64,000 nt of DNA. Source: Acheta domesticus. Its lineage: Eukaryota; Arthropoda; Insecta; Orthoptera; Gryllidae. Below, one piece after another: positions 10,469-20,587 of this stretch. Under the pieces are notes generated by a model. That model saw only the letters and a program-made list of their open reading frames with translations. It had not been told where the DNA came from and did no database searches. Position 1 is the stretch's first letter; every line of letters starts with the position of its first letter. Location of the stretch: positions 34,148,540 to 34,212,539 of the forward strand of contig JAHLJT010009419.1 in the NCBI GenBank assembly GCA_031308135.1, given 5' to 3'. The position numbers and the translations under genes are program-made.

Positions 10469-11071
10469 TCATATGTCCGCCTCACGTGTCTCTCGTGCGT
10501 CAGCGCCGCTGTGCAGGCAAGCTCGCACCAAGATAATCTCCAACGGTGTGAACCGTTGGAAAAGCATAGCATGTGTACACCAGTCAAAGAGGGCGATGAG
10601 ATGACGCGTGGTGATGCGCGACACCGCCGCCTGGTGCGGTGTCAAGGAGCGCTCCACACAGGTCTCGAGGCGCGGGCAGCCCCATTTCTCCAAGTCGATG
10701 AAGATGCACGCCTGCGGCGCAAACGGCCGCAGCCAGCCGACCTTCTGCAAGCCCTTCACGCAGATGAAGGCGGCCCCGCGCAGAGCGTCCGTGAGCGTGA
10801 CGCGAAGGTGCTCGTAGGGGATGGGGTCGACCTCATCGCCATATGCCGTGAAGGGCTCCGTTGTCGTGCTGATCCAAGGTGAGACCGCTCGTGGCTCCTG
10901 AAAGATGTACGTGGCGACGGGCAGGGTGGGCGACGGGTCGGCGGAGAGCGGCACGACGCCCACCTCTTTAAAGGTGAACGTCTTCTTCCCTGTCTGCACA
11001 CCCTGGACGTCCACGAGCAGCGTGCTGCGCAAGACGCAACGCGCAAGTTCCACATGACTGGCGTGGGACAT
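10469..11071 (-). CDS. Uncharacterised Polinton-associated protein (about 200 aa)
   Basis: The longest frame starts at a non-ATG codon at 11149. The first ATG is at 11071 (MSHASHVELARCVLRSTLLV) and gives 200 residues. The segment ICVKGLQKVGWLRPFAPQ, then FIDLEKWGCPRLE, resembles a conserved stretch I have seen in uncharacterised arthropod proteins tied to mobile elements. A C-terminal His/Cys set (HLIALFDWCTHAM, then ACLHSG) follows. The function is unknown. It sits 202 bp after the integrase stop, on the same strand, consistent with a shared transcription direction from the right TIR. Confidence 0.55.
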   Translation of the reverse strand: MSHASHVELARCVLRSTLLVDVQGVQTGKKTFTFKEVGVVPLSADPSPTLPVATYIFQEPRAVSPWISTTTEPFTAYGDEVDPIPYEHLRVTLTDALRGAAFICVKGLQKVGWLRPFAPQACIFIDLEKWGCPRLETCVERSLTPHQAAVSRITTRHLIALFDWCTHAMLFQRFTPLEIILVRACLHSGADARETREADI

Positions 11072-11273
11072 ACCGTATCGCGTGCAGCGCAGCGTTGTGG
11101 TGGACGTGTGCGGTGCAGACGTCGGAGAGACAGTGCGGTGAGGAGTCACTGAGGGAGGGACTTATAATACAAGCGGTGGTGGGAGGACACCACGTGACGG
11201 GAGAGGCAGAGGAGGGGGCAGGTACGTGCAGCGTGAGCCTGACGCGACGTGCGGTCAACATGACGGCGTGTGG

Positions 11274-12218
11274 CTAAGTGTACATGTCTTTGGCGGGAAT
11301 CCAGGAGTTGTGCCGCGCGTCAAAGCCGAGCCATTTCACGAAGCGCAAAGGACCCTTTTTGCGCAAGACGCGCTCCACCAAATAGTCCTGTGGGAATCGG
11401 GTCCGTTGTAACTCTTCGAGATAGAATCTACCGGCCACCAGCTGGCCGGAGGCGTCGGTCAGCGTGTAGGTGACAGGGTTGGAGAGGTGGACGCGGTCGA
11501 CCGTAAAGATTTCGGTACTCCAGGAGGGTGTGTAGCCTTTCGCGAAAACCGTCTTGTGTTTACTTACACGTACGCGATCGCCCACGCGCAGGCGCCGCCA
11601 CCGTGGATCGCTACGCTTGACCGCCGCGTAGACACTGTGCATGAGATCATCGTTCGTGACCGTCTTTGGCGCCACGCCGATCGAGCGATGGATACGGCTG
11701 TTGTAGTCCGCGAGGAGTCCGGGCAGCATGTCGAGCCATTTGTACGAGCCCTGTGCGGAAAACCGCTGCCACATCCTGCCTTTGAGCGTGCGATTGAAGC
11801 GTTCGACGACAGCTGCCTTCATCGCGGAGTACGTGGAATAGTGACGTATCCCGCGGTTTTTCATGAGACGGGTGAAGGATGCGTTGAAAAACTCCTTGCC
11901 GTCGTCGGTGTGGAGGAGCGCCGGACAGCGCCCGGAGCGTGAGAGGACGCGCGCGAAGGCTTGCGTCACGAGCTCGCCTGTTTTGCGTGCAACGGGCTCC
12001 GCCCACGCGAACTTGGAGTAGACATCGATCACAGTGAGAATGTAACGTTTGTTCCGGTTGAAGCGCGCGTACGCCAGCATGTCCACGAGATCCGCTTGCC
12101 ATAGATCGTCCAGGCCGCGCGTGAGCACCCTGCGACGACGGTAGCGTTTCCGAGCGGGCGCATGGAGTTCCCGTGCGATACCGGCACGCACGTGGCTGAC
12201 CGACGCGCCACGCACCAT
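11274..12218 (-). CDS. Polinton-type DDE integrase with chromodomain-like C-terminus
   Basis: The protein has 314 residues from an ATG at 12218. A basic N-terminal segment leads into the retroviral-integrase fold: Asp43 in WQADLVDM, the strand YILTVIDVYSKFAWAEP, Asp105 in HTDDGKEF and Glu139 in VVERFNRTLKGRMW. These are the three catalytic acids. The last 37 residues (YLVERVLRKKGPLRFVKWLG, then SWIPAKDM) look like a chromodomain, as in many Polinton integrases, and may steer insertion to certain chromatin. No HHCC zinc-binding module is visible upstream, so the N-terminus may be shortened. Integrases of this family insert the linear element and create the 6-bp duplication seen here. The gene lies 2 bp after the DUF8207-like frame. 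The catalytic triad looks intact. Confidence 0.9.
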   Translation of the reverse strand: MVRGASVSHVRAGIARELHAPARKRYRRRRVLTRGLDDLWQADLVDMLAYARFNRNKRYILTVIDVYSKFAWAEPVARKTGELVTQAFARVLSRSGRCPALLHTDDGKEFFNASFTRLMKNRGIRHYSTYSAMKAAVVERFNRTLKGRMWQRFSAQGSYKWLDMLPGLLADYNSRIHRSIGVAPKTVTNDDLMHSVYAAVKRSDPRWRRLRVGDRVRVSKHKTVFAKGYTPSWSTEIFTVDRVHLSNPVTYTLTDASGQLVAGRFYLEELQRTRFPQDYLVERVLRKKGPLRFVKWLGFDARHNSWIPAKDMYT

Positions 12219-12220
12219 GC

Positions 12221-13081
12221 TTAACGCAGAATGCCTGCAGCGCGCAGCTCCTGTTCTATTTGATAAATATCACCGTCGTGCGCGTCGTGGCCGGCCGCAC
12301 GTGACGCGTGGAGCACCCGCAGGCGTCGGACGAGCGTGTTGGGATCACGCCAGTACGTGACGGACGGTCGTGAGCCGAAACGCAAGCCGCGACCTGTGTG
12401 TTGGCGACGAAAGATCAAGGGGGCGATGTAGTCACGGAACTTGACAGTGTTACGTCCACGCAAAGCTTGTCGCCCTTGAAACTGTGTGCGAAGGACGTTG
12501 CTGTCTTCCAAAATGGCTTTGTACGCCCGTCTGTCTTCTGTGCTAATCGACGTCACGCGGGGTCGCTTCTCAAAGAGGAGCTCCAGTAAACCCTCTGTGG
12601 CAGGGTAGACGCGGTTCGCCACCGTGAGCGTGTCGTGATCGAGGTGAATGGGGATGTTACCGATATAGAGCTGAGGATGCGGATCACCGTGCTGGTACAC
12701 AAAACGTGGACCGAACCACGGGTCGGTCAAATGGGAGACCATACGACTCAAGTAGGTGCGGTAGAGAGCGTCATCGCGAATGGGCCGCCGCTGCAGGTAC
12801 CGTGTGGCGTCGCCCACGACGTGACCGTCATCGTCGCCGTCGCTGTCCCCGAAGACCTCTTCGGGGCCTGCGGTGAGCGAGGTCGGTGAGAGAAAGGACG
12901 GACCGGGCACGGGCCGCTGCGGCGTGGAGGTGGACACGGGGTCGTGCGCGGCGAAGTGTGGCGTGTCCAAGCCGACTTCGTCGCCGGCGAGGAAGGCGTC
13001 GACAAGAGGACGCTCACGCGTAGGGGATGCATCACCAAAGGTCGTGGCATCACCGTCGGACGGGAACGGTGCATCATTGGG
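12221..13081 (-). CDS. DUF8207-like protein of Polinton-type elements, N-terminus lost in gap
   Basis: An open frame ends at 12221 and enters the N gap at 13082, so only the last 287 codons or so are readable and the start is unknown. An acidic, Pro/Ser-rich stretch (GDSDGDDDG) precedes a conserved C-terminal domain with PQLYIGNIPIHLDHDTLTVA, YPATEGLLELLFEKRP, KFRDYIAPL and RLRVLHASRAAGH. I recognise this pattern from insect proteins linked to Polinton/adintovirus-type elements, annotated as DUF8207. The biochemical role is unknown. The frame reading on through the Ns into the minisatellite is not meaningful. Confidence 0.7.
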   Translation of the reverse strand, partial: PNDAPFPSDGDATTFGDASPTRERPLVDAFLAGDEVGLDTPHFAAHDPVSTSTPQRPVPGPSFLSPTSLTAGPEEVFGDSDGDDDGHVVGDATRYLQRRPIRDDALYRTYLSRMVSHLTDPWFGPRFVYQHGDPHPQLYIGNIPIHLDHDTLTVANRVYPATEGLLELLFEKRPRVTSISTEDRRAYKAILEDSNVLRTQFQGRQALRGRNTVKFRDYIAPLIFRRQHTGRGLRFGSRPSVTYWRDPNTLVRRLRVLHASRAAGHDAHDGDIYQIEQELRAAGILR

Positions 13082-13181
13082 NNNNNNNNNNNNNNNNNNN
13101 NNNNNNNNNNNNNNNNNNNNNNNNNNNNNNNNNNNNNNNNNNNNNNNNNNNNNNNNNNNNNNNNNNNNNNNNNNNNNNNNN
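13082..13181. other. Assembly gap (100 N)
   Basis: Exactly 100 Ns, a common placeholder for a gap of unknown length. It falls where the DUF8207-like start and the inner end of the right TIR should be, so the true element may be longer than 5,016 bp. Confidence 0.95.
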
Positions 13182-13401
13182 CCGCTCCAGAGCGCGCCAC
13201 CGTCGCGCGGGTCGCATGCCCCCCGTCCGCACACAGGGCGCGCCACCGTCGCACGGTCACCTTTCCCTGCCCGCTCACAGGGCGCGCCACCGTCGCGCGG
13301 TCCCCTTTCCCTGTTCGCTCACAGGGCGCGCCACCGTCGCACGCGCGCCCCGCCCAAGCGCGCGCACCTTCCCATCCCCTCGCTCGCCTCCACTTCTAAG
13401 C

Positions 13402-13482
13402 CTGCTGCCGTAGCGCAGGGCTAGCGTGCCGGCCTCCCACACCGCACCTCGCTGGTTCGCGCCCCGGCCGAGCGGGCTTTTT
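13402..13482 (+). ncRNA. tRNA-like Pol III unit in the right TIR
   Basis: This is the mirror copy of the left unit: A-box-like at about 13411-13426, B-box-like at 13454-13464, T5 at 13478-13482. It reads outward, towards the element end and the CRE-like array. Confidence 0.5.
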
Positions 13483-13602
13483 GAAGACCACCTCCCCCTC
13501 TTCCTCCTCCCCCCACCCACCCCCACAGCCACCCACGTGCGCTCACACCCCCCGCTGTCGACGTGTGTGCAACAGGCACCACTTCAGCCACGCGCACATC
13601 GA

Positions 13603-13860
13603 CGCTACTTCTGGACCAGTGCTGACGTCCTCCCGACCATGACGTCCCCGGTCATGACGTCATGGGGTCATGACGTCACGGGGTCCTGACGTCACCCGGG
13701 CATGACGTCCTCGGGTCCTGACGTCACGCGGCCATGACGTCACGGGTCCCTGACGTCACCCGGTCGTGACGTCATGGGGTCATGACGTCACGGGGTCATG
13801 ACGTCACGGGGTCATGACGTCACGGGGGCTCGTGACGTCATCACTGGTCCAGAAGTAGCG
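13603..13860 (-). promoter_or_regulatory. Mirror CRE-like array (right TIR)
   Basis: This is the inverted copy of the left array, with the same 19-bp bounding repeats (13603-13621 and 13842-13860) and the same 14 sites, so the element has 28 sites in total. All element genes read away from this end, so this copy is the one placed upstream of them. Confidence 0.75.
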
Positions 13861-13879
13861 TACTTCTCCTACTTACCAA

Positions 13880-15166
13880 AAATATACATAATACATACGA
13901 ATTATACATATTAGATTTGAACACTATTTATAATTACTTGTAGGGTTGATAATGTAATTCGCTTTGCTACGAGATAATCACAAATTTAGTGTTTTGCTAA
14001 ACACAAAATTATGATACTGAATTGTTTTTGTTTGTTGGTGACAGCAATAAACTATTTTTTCATTGACTGTGTTTAATTGAATAAGACAGTTCTATTAAAG
14101 CAAAAACATTTTATTCTGGAAAAAATCATGAATTTCTGACAAGAGTGGAGAGTCGTTTACGACATCGTATAAAAATACTAAGCCCTTTGCATTCTATTTA
14201 ACAATACCCACGATAATCTTGTGATTGCACGTAAACATATCGTTACAGAGGTTTGCTCATTGATCTCTTTTATTCAGTTCCATAATGGGGGAAAATGGTC
14301 ACAAATATATGTGCTGTTAAACATTACTCTTCTTGGAATTGCCACATATTATATTTTTATGTCAATCTTGATGTAAGAGATGGCTCTTTTGATTTTCTTC
14401 ATTTTGCTCTGACTTGGAGATTATAACATTCCTGGTGAACAATCAATTATTAAATTGTATTTTTTGTTAGTTAGAATTAAATAATATTTTTTCAAAAAAG
14501 CTACTGCTTTAAAATATTGTTTAAGAGTCACAATGAGCATTTTAATTTTTTTTAATTTAAAAAGGAAATTACATACAGTGGTGGATACAAAGGCGTATAT
14601 ACAGCTGTGCACAGAACATGAACAGAAAATTATGACCCTTGTAACTTGAAATACTAGACATAATCCATTTAAACAGGTGGGGATATAATTTTGCAGCATG
14701 GATAATTTGTATTAGAGGCCCAGGCATTCAATCTACGCGCCGCGTCGTGCTAAGTCAGACTTCTCCCCTCCCCGCAAAGCTACTCCCCACTACTTGCACT
14801 TTCGGCGCTGTTGCGGGCAGACGGTCGGCTCGCAAGTGCAGAATGCCCGCGGGAGCAGGTGTTGTGCAGGTCTGCTCGTAACCAACAATAATTTTTTACA
14901 AAGATTTGAACATCTCAACTATGGCAAACTATCACCGAGCAAAGTAAGAGGCATAAGACGAGACTGAGCTATCACCCGAATCAACAATTAGTGAACATGT
15001 TCTACAATAGTGAACGTGTGTATAGGACTTAAGTGTGAGCTGTTCTAGATTTACTCTTTAGTTTTTTTGTTACTTCTTGTATACAATTTATTAATTGTTC
15101 CATGTGAACAGATTGTAAATTAGCAGTATAGAAAATAAAAATAAAATTAAAAAAAAATACACCTAC
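13880..15166. other. Non-coding, no gene recognised
   Basis: AT-rich sequence with a GC-richer patch at about 14725-14880 that shares short words (CAGACCTGCACA and flanks, inverted) with 8520-8570, suggesting an unresolved dispersed repeat. Confidence 0.35.
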
Positions 15167-15342
15167 CCGCGACGCTTCCGGCAAGGGCAATGAGGGACTT
15201 TCGCTCCGAGTGGCTCATCGCCAGGCCGCGCACGACAGGACGCGTCGGAGCTTCCTCTGAATTCGCCCGCGCGCTCAGCGTCGTCAAGGTGACTTCAAGC
15301 AACGTCATTGGGCGACCATCCGTCTCAATGGACAGTTTCCTT
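15167..15342 (-). CDS. Candidate upstream exon of the ionotropic receptor
   Basis: A GC-rich island of 176 bp with a minus-strand acceptor (GACAG|AAGG) and a good donor (GCGG|GTAGGT) is open in one frame for 58 codons. It includes the stretch GRPMTLLEVTLTTLS. It ends one base into a codon, and the receptor exon at 7952 needs exactly one base, giving a Val codon. That phase match has a one-in-three chance of being accidental. Composition resembles the receptor exons. I do not recognise the peptide itself, and it could belong to another gene. Confidence 0.35.
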
Positions 15343-15399
15343 CTGTCAGTACACCGATCGCCAATGCAGATGTTTCGGGTGGGTGTATTGAAATGAAAA

Positions 15400-17180
15400 G
15401 GAATGGTGTGCTAAGATAAGCATTCCATTAAGCAATCGCTCACGCTTGCTGTTCTAAGGATATCGCGCTACTCTATCGGTCCGCCGGAAATACGTGACAG
15501 CGGTATGCACTTAATGTCATCGACACTGGAGCAAACCGGGTACCGTTAGAATGTCATGGCTCGTTATTCCGTGTACACTATAAAAAGGGTGAAGGTTATT
15601 TAATTCCTATTACAAAAATCAGTTAAATTGTCTCTTCCCTTACTGATTGTTATCTAATGTAATAACTATGTTACTTAAATGATCTATTTACTCTCTATAA
15701 TACGTTAAGGGTAGATGATGATTTTTATCTCTTTATAAGAAAACCAATGACACAAAACTAGGTGTGCTGCAGCTAGATAGGATATTATACCTCAGTTGTG
15801 CACCCCCTAAAAAAGTTTGATCATTATGTCAAAAAACATACTAACGCAACACACAATTGCACTTACGTAATGCATGCGAGGGCCCTTAATTCCAGGTTTT
15901 TGGGTCCCAAGAGGCATACGTTTTGTGAGCACGTATGAGTTCTGTGGGGATACGGGTTTTGGGGCCAGATGAGAGGGAGATTGGGATATATGGGGAAATG
16001 AACAGAGACAGGTCAGGGGTTATCCGAATTGGGAGACAGTTGGGGGACAGATGGGGTCAGGTGTTATCCGAATTATGCTTCTTAAATAGAAACCTTCAAA
16101 ATATTCTTCTATAAGTGTTCTCTTTGAAATGTCTTTTACATTTTTGAAGATATAGTTCTTTTGAGTGCTCCCATTCCATAACATGGATGGTCAGAAAAGT
16201 GCAGAAAAGACACGAAGAAATTAAAGGGGCACTTTGATTTTCTGTGCAATTTAATATTAATGCTCAGCAATATTATAACGATTTACTCTCACTTAGTATC
16301 TGGTCTGTAATCCTTGTATCGCACAGTTTTGGGGATGTCCGTTCGAAGTTGGGTTCTTCTATGACGTATTTGCGACTTTTAAAACAATTATTTATAAAGT
16401 GCGGAATTTCGCGGAATATACGAAATGAACTCGAAAAATACGACTTCATCTAGAATATTTTACACGCAAAGAAAAGATGGCGGTTTGTACAAGTAGTAAG
16501 AATCCCTTGAAACAAATCCCAGTACTACTGCTCCTGGGTAGGGAATCTCTCAAGATAGTATCAAAACTTAAACTTGCGTGAGGAATTGATAATTTTGTTA
16601 TTATGCTATAAAGAAATTGCTAGACGCACATAAAATCCGCAACACTCATGACATTGCAACACTGCTCACTATCGTGCGTAACGAAATCGATGCCATCCTA
16701 CACTACTAAAACCCGGATTTCATGCCTCCGAAACGGTCTATTGATTTATATTTCTTAAGTTGTAATCTGCAATTCGAGGCCTTTTAATATCCATTACTTT
16801 TTGTATATTTGGGTCTTGGGTACCCTTACTCCGTTATAACGGGCGTCAGAAACGTGCAGAAATCTATATGAAATTAAGTTGACTCTGATATTATGTTCAA
16901 TGTAATTACTTGGATCCACGTCTACTTCTAAATAAACGCTAAGCAATATTACAATATTTACCCATTGGCAATATCGAGATTATTAATTAATTAATTAATT
17001 TAACATGAAAGTACAGTAAAATTGTATGTAACCTTGAAAAGAACAGCAACATTTAGAGTTCAGGAGCCGAACAAACGGTTATCTCAGTATTTACTCAATA
17101 GATCAAGGAAAAAGGAGGGATTAGTTAAAATAATATTTTTTTATCTTCTATGTATATAAAACTGGATGTTGGTATGTATG
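15400..17180. other. Non-coding, no gene recognised
   Basis: Only simple features are seen, such as a short (TTAA)n run near 16984. No motif or long frame was found. Confidence 0.4.
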
Positions 17181-17194
17181 TGTGTATATCTATA

Positions 17195-17905
17195 ATAGCT
17201 GATACCCGGCGCGTTGCTGCCGCAGAATAAATAATTGAGGAAATATTCCTTTACCCCTCTCTTTCCCCCTTACATTTTTTCTCCTCTCTCCCTCCCCCTC
17301 TGTCGTTTTCCCCGCCCTCTCTTTTCCAGCTGTCTCTTTCTTCAATCTATGTCTCTTTTCTCCCTCCGTGTCTCTTTTCTCCTCTCCGTGTCTATTCTTC
17401 CCGTCCATGTCCCTTCTTCCCCTCCGTGTCTCTTCTTCCTTCCGTGTCTCTTGCCACTCTCTCATTTCCCTTCTCTTCCACTATTTTTCCCTCTCTCCGT
17501 TCCCCCCTCTATTTCCATCTTTCTGTATTTTCCCTCTAGCTGGTACCCAGCGCGTTGCTGCCGCAAACGAAACAATTGAGGAAATATTCCTCTCCCCCTC
17601 TCTTCTCCCCTCTTTCCGTCTTTTTCCTCCTCTCTCATTTTCGTCACCCTCTCTCTTTTCCATCTGTCTTTTTTCCCATCTGTCTCTTTTTTCCCATCTG
17701 TCTCTTTTCTCCCTCTCTGTCTCTTCTTCCTCTCTCTGTGCCTCTTTTCCCCCCACTCTCTTTTTCCGCTCTCTCATTTCCCTATCTCTCTCTATTCACC
17801 CCTCTTTTCATTTACCTCTTTCCCTATTTTCCTCTCTTTATTTCTCCCTCTTTCTATTTTCCCTCTCTCTTTGTCCCTCTTTTTCTCTCTCCTCTCATTA
17901 ACTTG
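17195..17905 (+). repeat. Two repeat units, each a conserved head plus a long pyrimidine tract
   Basis: A head of about 60 bp with CCCGGCGCGTTGCTGCCGCA and GAGGAAATATTCCT occurs at about 17195 and again at about 17536, 341 bp apart. Each is followed by about 300 bp of TCTCTTTTCCC-type pyrimidine DNA. The pyrimidine strand makes long false frames on both strands. Confidence 0.65.
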
Positions 17906-18054
17906 CGCCGCATGCTCCTCATGTTCTCCTCGACCTTGCCCGACGGCACACGGCAACGCCCAGCAACAATGAAGCTCACGTGAATTGGGAATTGCATTTA
18001 ACTGAAACGCCGTTATGCGCTCTAGCCCCATCTAGTGGAGTTACAACAATTGTA

Positions 18055-18814
18055 CGTAGATAAGTCAAAAAGTATCTGCAGTTTTGCTCTAATTGTCTTT
18101 AGTTTTGCCATAGAGTAAAGACATCCTTAGTCTATGGTTTTGCTCTATGGCTTTGTGTGCTCCCTAACCATTAGATGGGACCGTTGTCTTCGCCTGTAGG
18201 AGGTTTCAGCGTTATCTTATCAGTCTGTCTTGCGCTGTTGTGGTGTAATGATGGCTACAGCTCTGTCTCTCTGCACCAAACAAGAAGAGCGTTTCGTAAT
18301 CCGCTTTTAAGGTTTGAAAGTGTACCAGGGGCGGAAACCCATACCAGGTTTTCAGCACAATGCGGGGACAATGTTTTGCCGCAGAGAAGTGTTTGCCAGT
18401 TACCAGAACAGTTTACAAGTGGTCGAACGAGCGTCAAGAAAGAAGAAAGAACGGGTCGTCCAGTTACAGCCTCAACTGATCCCAATATTGAACAATTGCG
18501 TGTCTTGATCCTGAATAACAGACGAGTGACTTAATGAAATGGCAAACCATATGCACAATCTCGCCCCGTCGGATTACCATCTGTTTGGCCCGTCGATTCT
18601 GTTCCAATCAACAGTTCAAAGAAGTGGTGCATAACGTGCCTTGCTGCACATTCAAAAACCTTTTTTCAGGAGGTATCGGAAAGCTTGTGCAACGGTGAGC
18701 AAAGTGCATTGAAAAGAAGGGTGATTTGTGTTAAAAAAATATCAGTAAAAATTGTGTATTCTTCCTGTAATAAATTATAAAAATTGATTGCAGATACTTA
18801 TTGACTTACCCTCG
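18055..18814 (+). mobile_element. Internally deleted mariner element
   Basis: Ends CGTAGATAAGTCAAAAAGTA (plus TCTGC) and, inverted, CGAGGGTAAGTCAATAAGTA (plus TCTGC) are flanked by TA on both sides (18053-18054 and 18815-18816). The 760-bp body keeps mariner transposase traces: VIRFLRFESVPGAE-like, FSAQCGDNVLPQRSV, SGRTSVKKEERTGRP and, near 18570, SDYHLFGP. The catalytic centre between these blocks is missing and frames are broken. Non-autonomous fossil. Confidence 0.75.
18260..18700 (+). pseudogene. Mariner transposase remnant
   Basis: The N-terminal helix-turn-helix part is readable to LRVLILNNRRVT. It is followed at once by the block preceding the last catalytic Asp (APSDYHLFGP) and a degraded C-terminal tail near 18650-18720. 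About half of the usual transposase of roughly 340 residues is absent. Confidence 0.7.
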
Positions 18815-18819
18815 TAGTA

Positions 18820-20580
18820 TGCCTATGTTCTTCCCGCAAGTGCAAGCAATAAGTTGGCACATTTTTATGGCAATTGAATGCCTGGTACGGCAGCACGTTA
18901 AGCACGAACCATCAAACAATTGAGTTTTACACATTAGATTAATGTTTTATTAGAATTATTTTTCGTGAAATTTTCTGGTATTTTAATAGTTATTCTGCTA
19001 TTCGGGGCGGAGATTAATCCAACAAATCGGAGATAGTGAAAATTGGTCCACTCCGCGGAAAATAGTGATGTTTCATCAAGTATATTAGAGTCATTGGATC
19101 ATTTTCAGTTTTTGTACGTTGTGAAGTTATTTTTTCGGCTTCATTGCTAACGATTCTGCACAAAGCAATGTAAGTTGATATTAGGGTGGGTCGAAATTTT
19201 TTTTGGTCCGATTAACCTCTGAAAACTTTTTTTCTGGCTGGCTGGCCTTTCTATAAGAAATAATGTGTTTTTAACAATATTTAGAGGGTGCACTATTTAG
19301 AGGGAGTTGTATTTTTCCATACTGTATGTTCATTAAACACATTTTATATCAAAACATTGTTAATTTAAACATCTGAAGTTCGATCTGGGAAATCAGTTTT
19401 CTAAATTGAACTTTTGTAGAGGTGTGTTGTTTTATTCTTCATAAAGTGGCTGAGATCTGTTCGGATTTGAAAATTTATTAAAAGTTGTGATAAAGATAAA
19501 CACACATTGCACTTGTGTTAGTACAAGTTAACATTTATTGGTATGTGAAAAACTTTTTACGAAAAGTGGGTCAATAAAGGCAACTCTCCCCTATATTGAA
19601 TTTTTTGCTTCATGTGTGTACACCACGAGCGCCTGGCAGTCGGGGGACCAACCAGTCCCTCGTAGTATTCGCAATTTCTAACGATTCGAATGATTGAATT
19701 GACACACTTTTCCTTTATGGAGAATCAAATAAATTATGTTATGTCACTTTGAAGCGACAAATAACTGAATAATTTAATTCCAGATTTGTAATGATGGAAA
19801 CATGATACTTTCAAAGCCCCTCCTCTCGGTTTTCAGAACCACGTACAAGAACAGCAACAGTGTATTTCCTACGTGGAGTGAATTCTGAGGATGTCACTGA
19901 AGAGTGAAATATTTTGAAGAGGAGTAAGTGAACTCACAAAGATTTATGCTGGTGAGAAATTTAACATTTAACATCTGGCCCACAGCCTTCTCTGTTTGCA
20001 AAAGGAATGCGGTTGGATATAACTATGTTGTCCACCCTTTAGTACGACCGACTTTTCACCGATCTATTCAAACATTTGAGTGTGTTTGTTATGGCCCAAT
20101 ACAATGTTCTATTCCAACAGAGCCGTTAGGGGGCGAATTTTATTTTTATAGCTTTTAGGATACAGTCGTCTTTATGGACTTCCCGCTAAAAACAATATTG
20201 GTGCGATTTTAAGAGCTGTTCTCATTCCTATACAAACTACTCCATTGATTTACGCATTCGGCTACAATTCACGGTGTAGTGACATGTTTTCTTTTTGTTA
20301 TGCTCGATTTTTTGCTTTAAAAATATACCAAGGGATTTTAATACGAAAACTTAGAATGTATATTTCTTGGTGTAGAAGAAATAGTTTGAGATAATACTAA
20401 CGCACCCGTGAGAGAAATTTCGCATTCTATACCCCACTCTCTTCCTTCTTTTTCTATAATCATATGAAGCCTGTAATATATAATTTTCTTCAAGACCCTT
20501 TTATCCTCCGTCACTTGTTCTGTATGCCGCTTTGTAATTGATAACAATATAAGACACACTTGTCAATACAAAACTATTAT
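18820..20580. other. Non-coding, no gene recognised
   Basis: No convincing frame, repeat boundary or motif was found. Confidence 0.4.
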
Positions 20581-20587
20581 TATTTTA

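Larger units (their letters stand above)
8858..13873. mobile_element. Compact Polinton/Maverick-like element (5,016 bp)
   Basis: The element begins AGTAGGAG and ends CTCCTACT. It is bounded by an exact 6-bp duplication TACCAA (8852-8857 and 13874-13879), and 6-bp duplications and AG...CT termini are hallmarks of Polintons. The TIRs match for at least 692 bp. Inside, four frames all read on the minus strand: DUF8207-like, integrase, and two small unknown proteins. The family-B DNA polymerase, packaging ATPase, maturation protease and capsid genes of a typical 15-20-kb Polinton are absent. It is much more GC-rich than its AT-rich surroundings, and integrity of the ends and frames suggests a recent insertion. 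A 100-N gap of unknown true length lies at 13082-13181. It is either a deletion derivative that borrows polymerase from full-length relatives or a distinct small lineage. Confidence 0.85.
13182..13873 (-). repeat. Right terminal inverted repeat of the Polinton-like element
   Basis: This is the inverted copy of 8858-9549, running from the N gap to the element end. It carries the same CRE-like array, tRNA-like unit and minisatellite in mirror order, followed immediately by the TACCAA target duplication. Confidence 0.9.

Noticed and set aside
11487..12102. 151-codon frames on both strands
   Set aside because: Shadows of the GC-rich integrase gene.
12748..13424. Frames spanning the N gap on both strands
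   Set aside because: Reading through 100 unknown bases has no meaning. Only the DUF8207-like part left of the gap has family support.
17190..17983. Ser/Leu/Pro-rich and Lys/Glu-rich frames
   Set aside because: They are products of the pyrimidine tracts, with no domain or conserved start.
14728..18885. Inverted CAGGCATTCAAT words 4.1 kb apart as possible transposon ends
   Set aside because: Only 12 bases match, flanks do not, and the 18-kb mariner with its own termini lies just inside.
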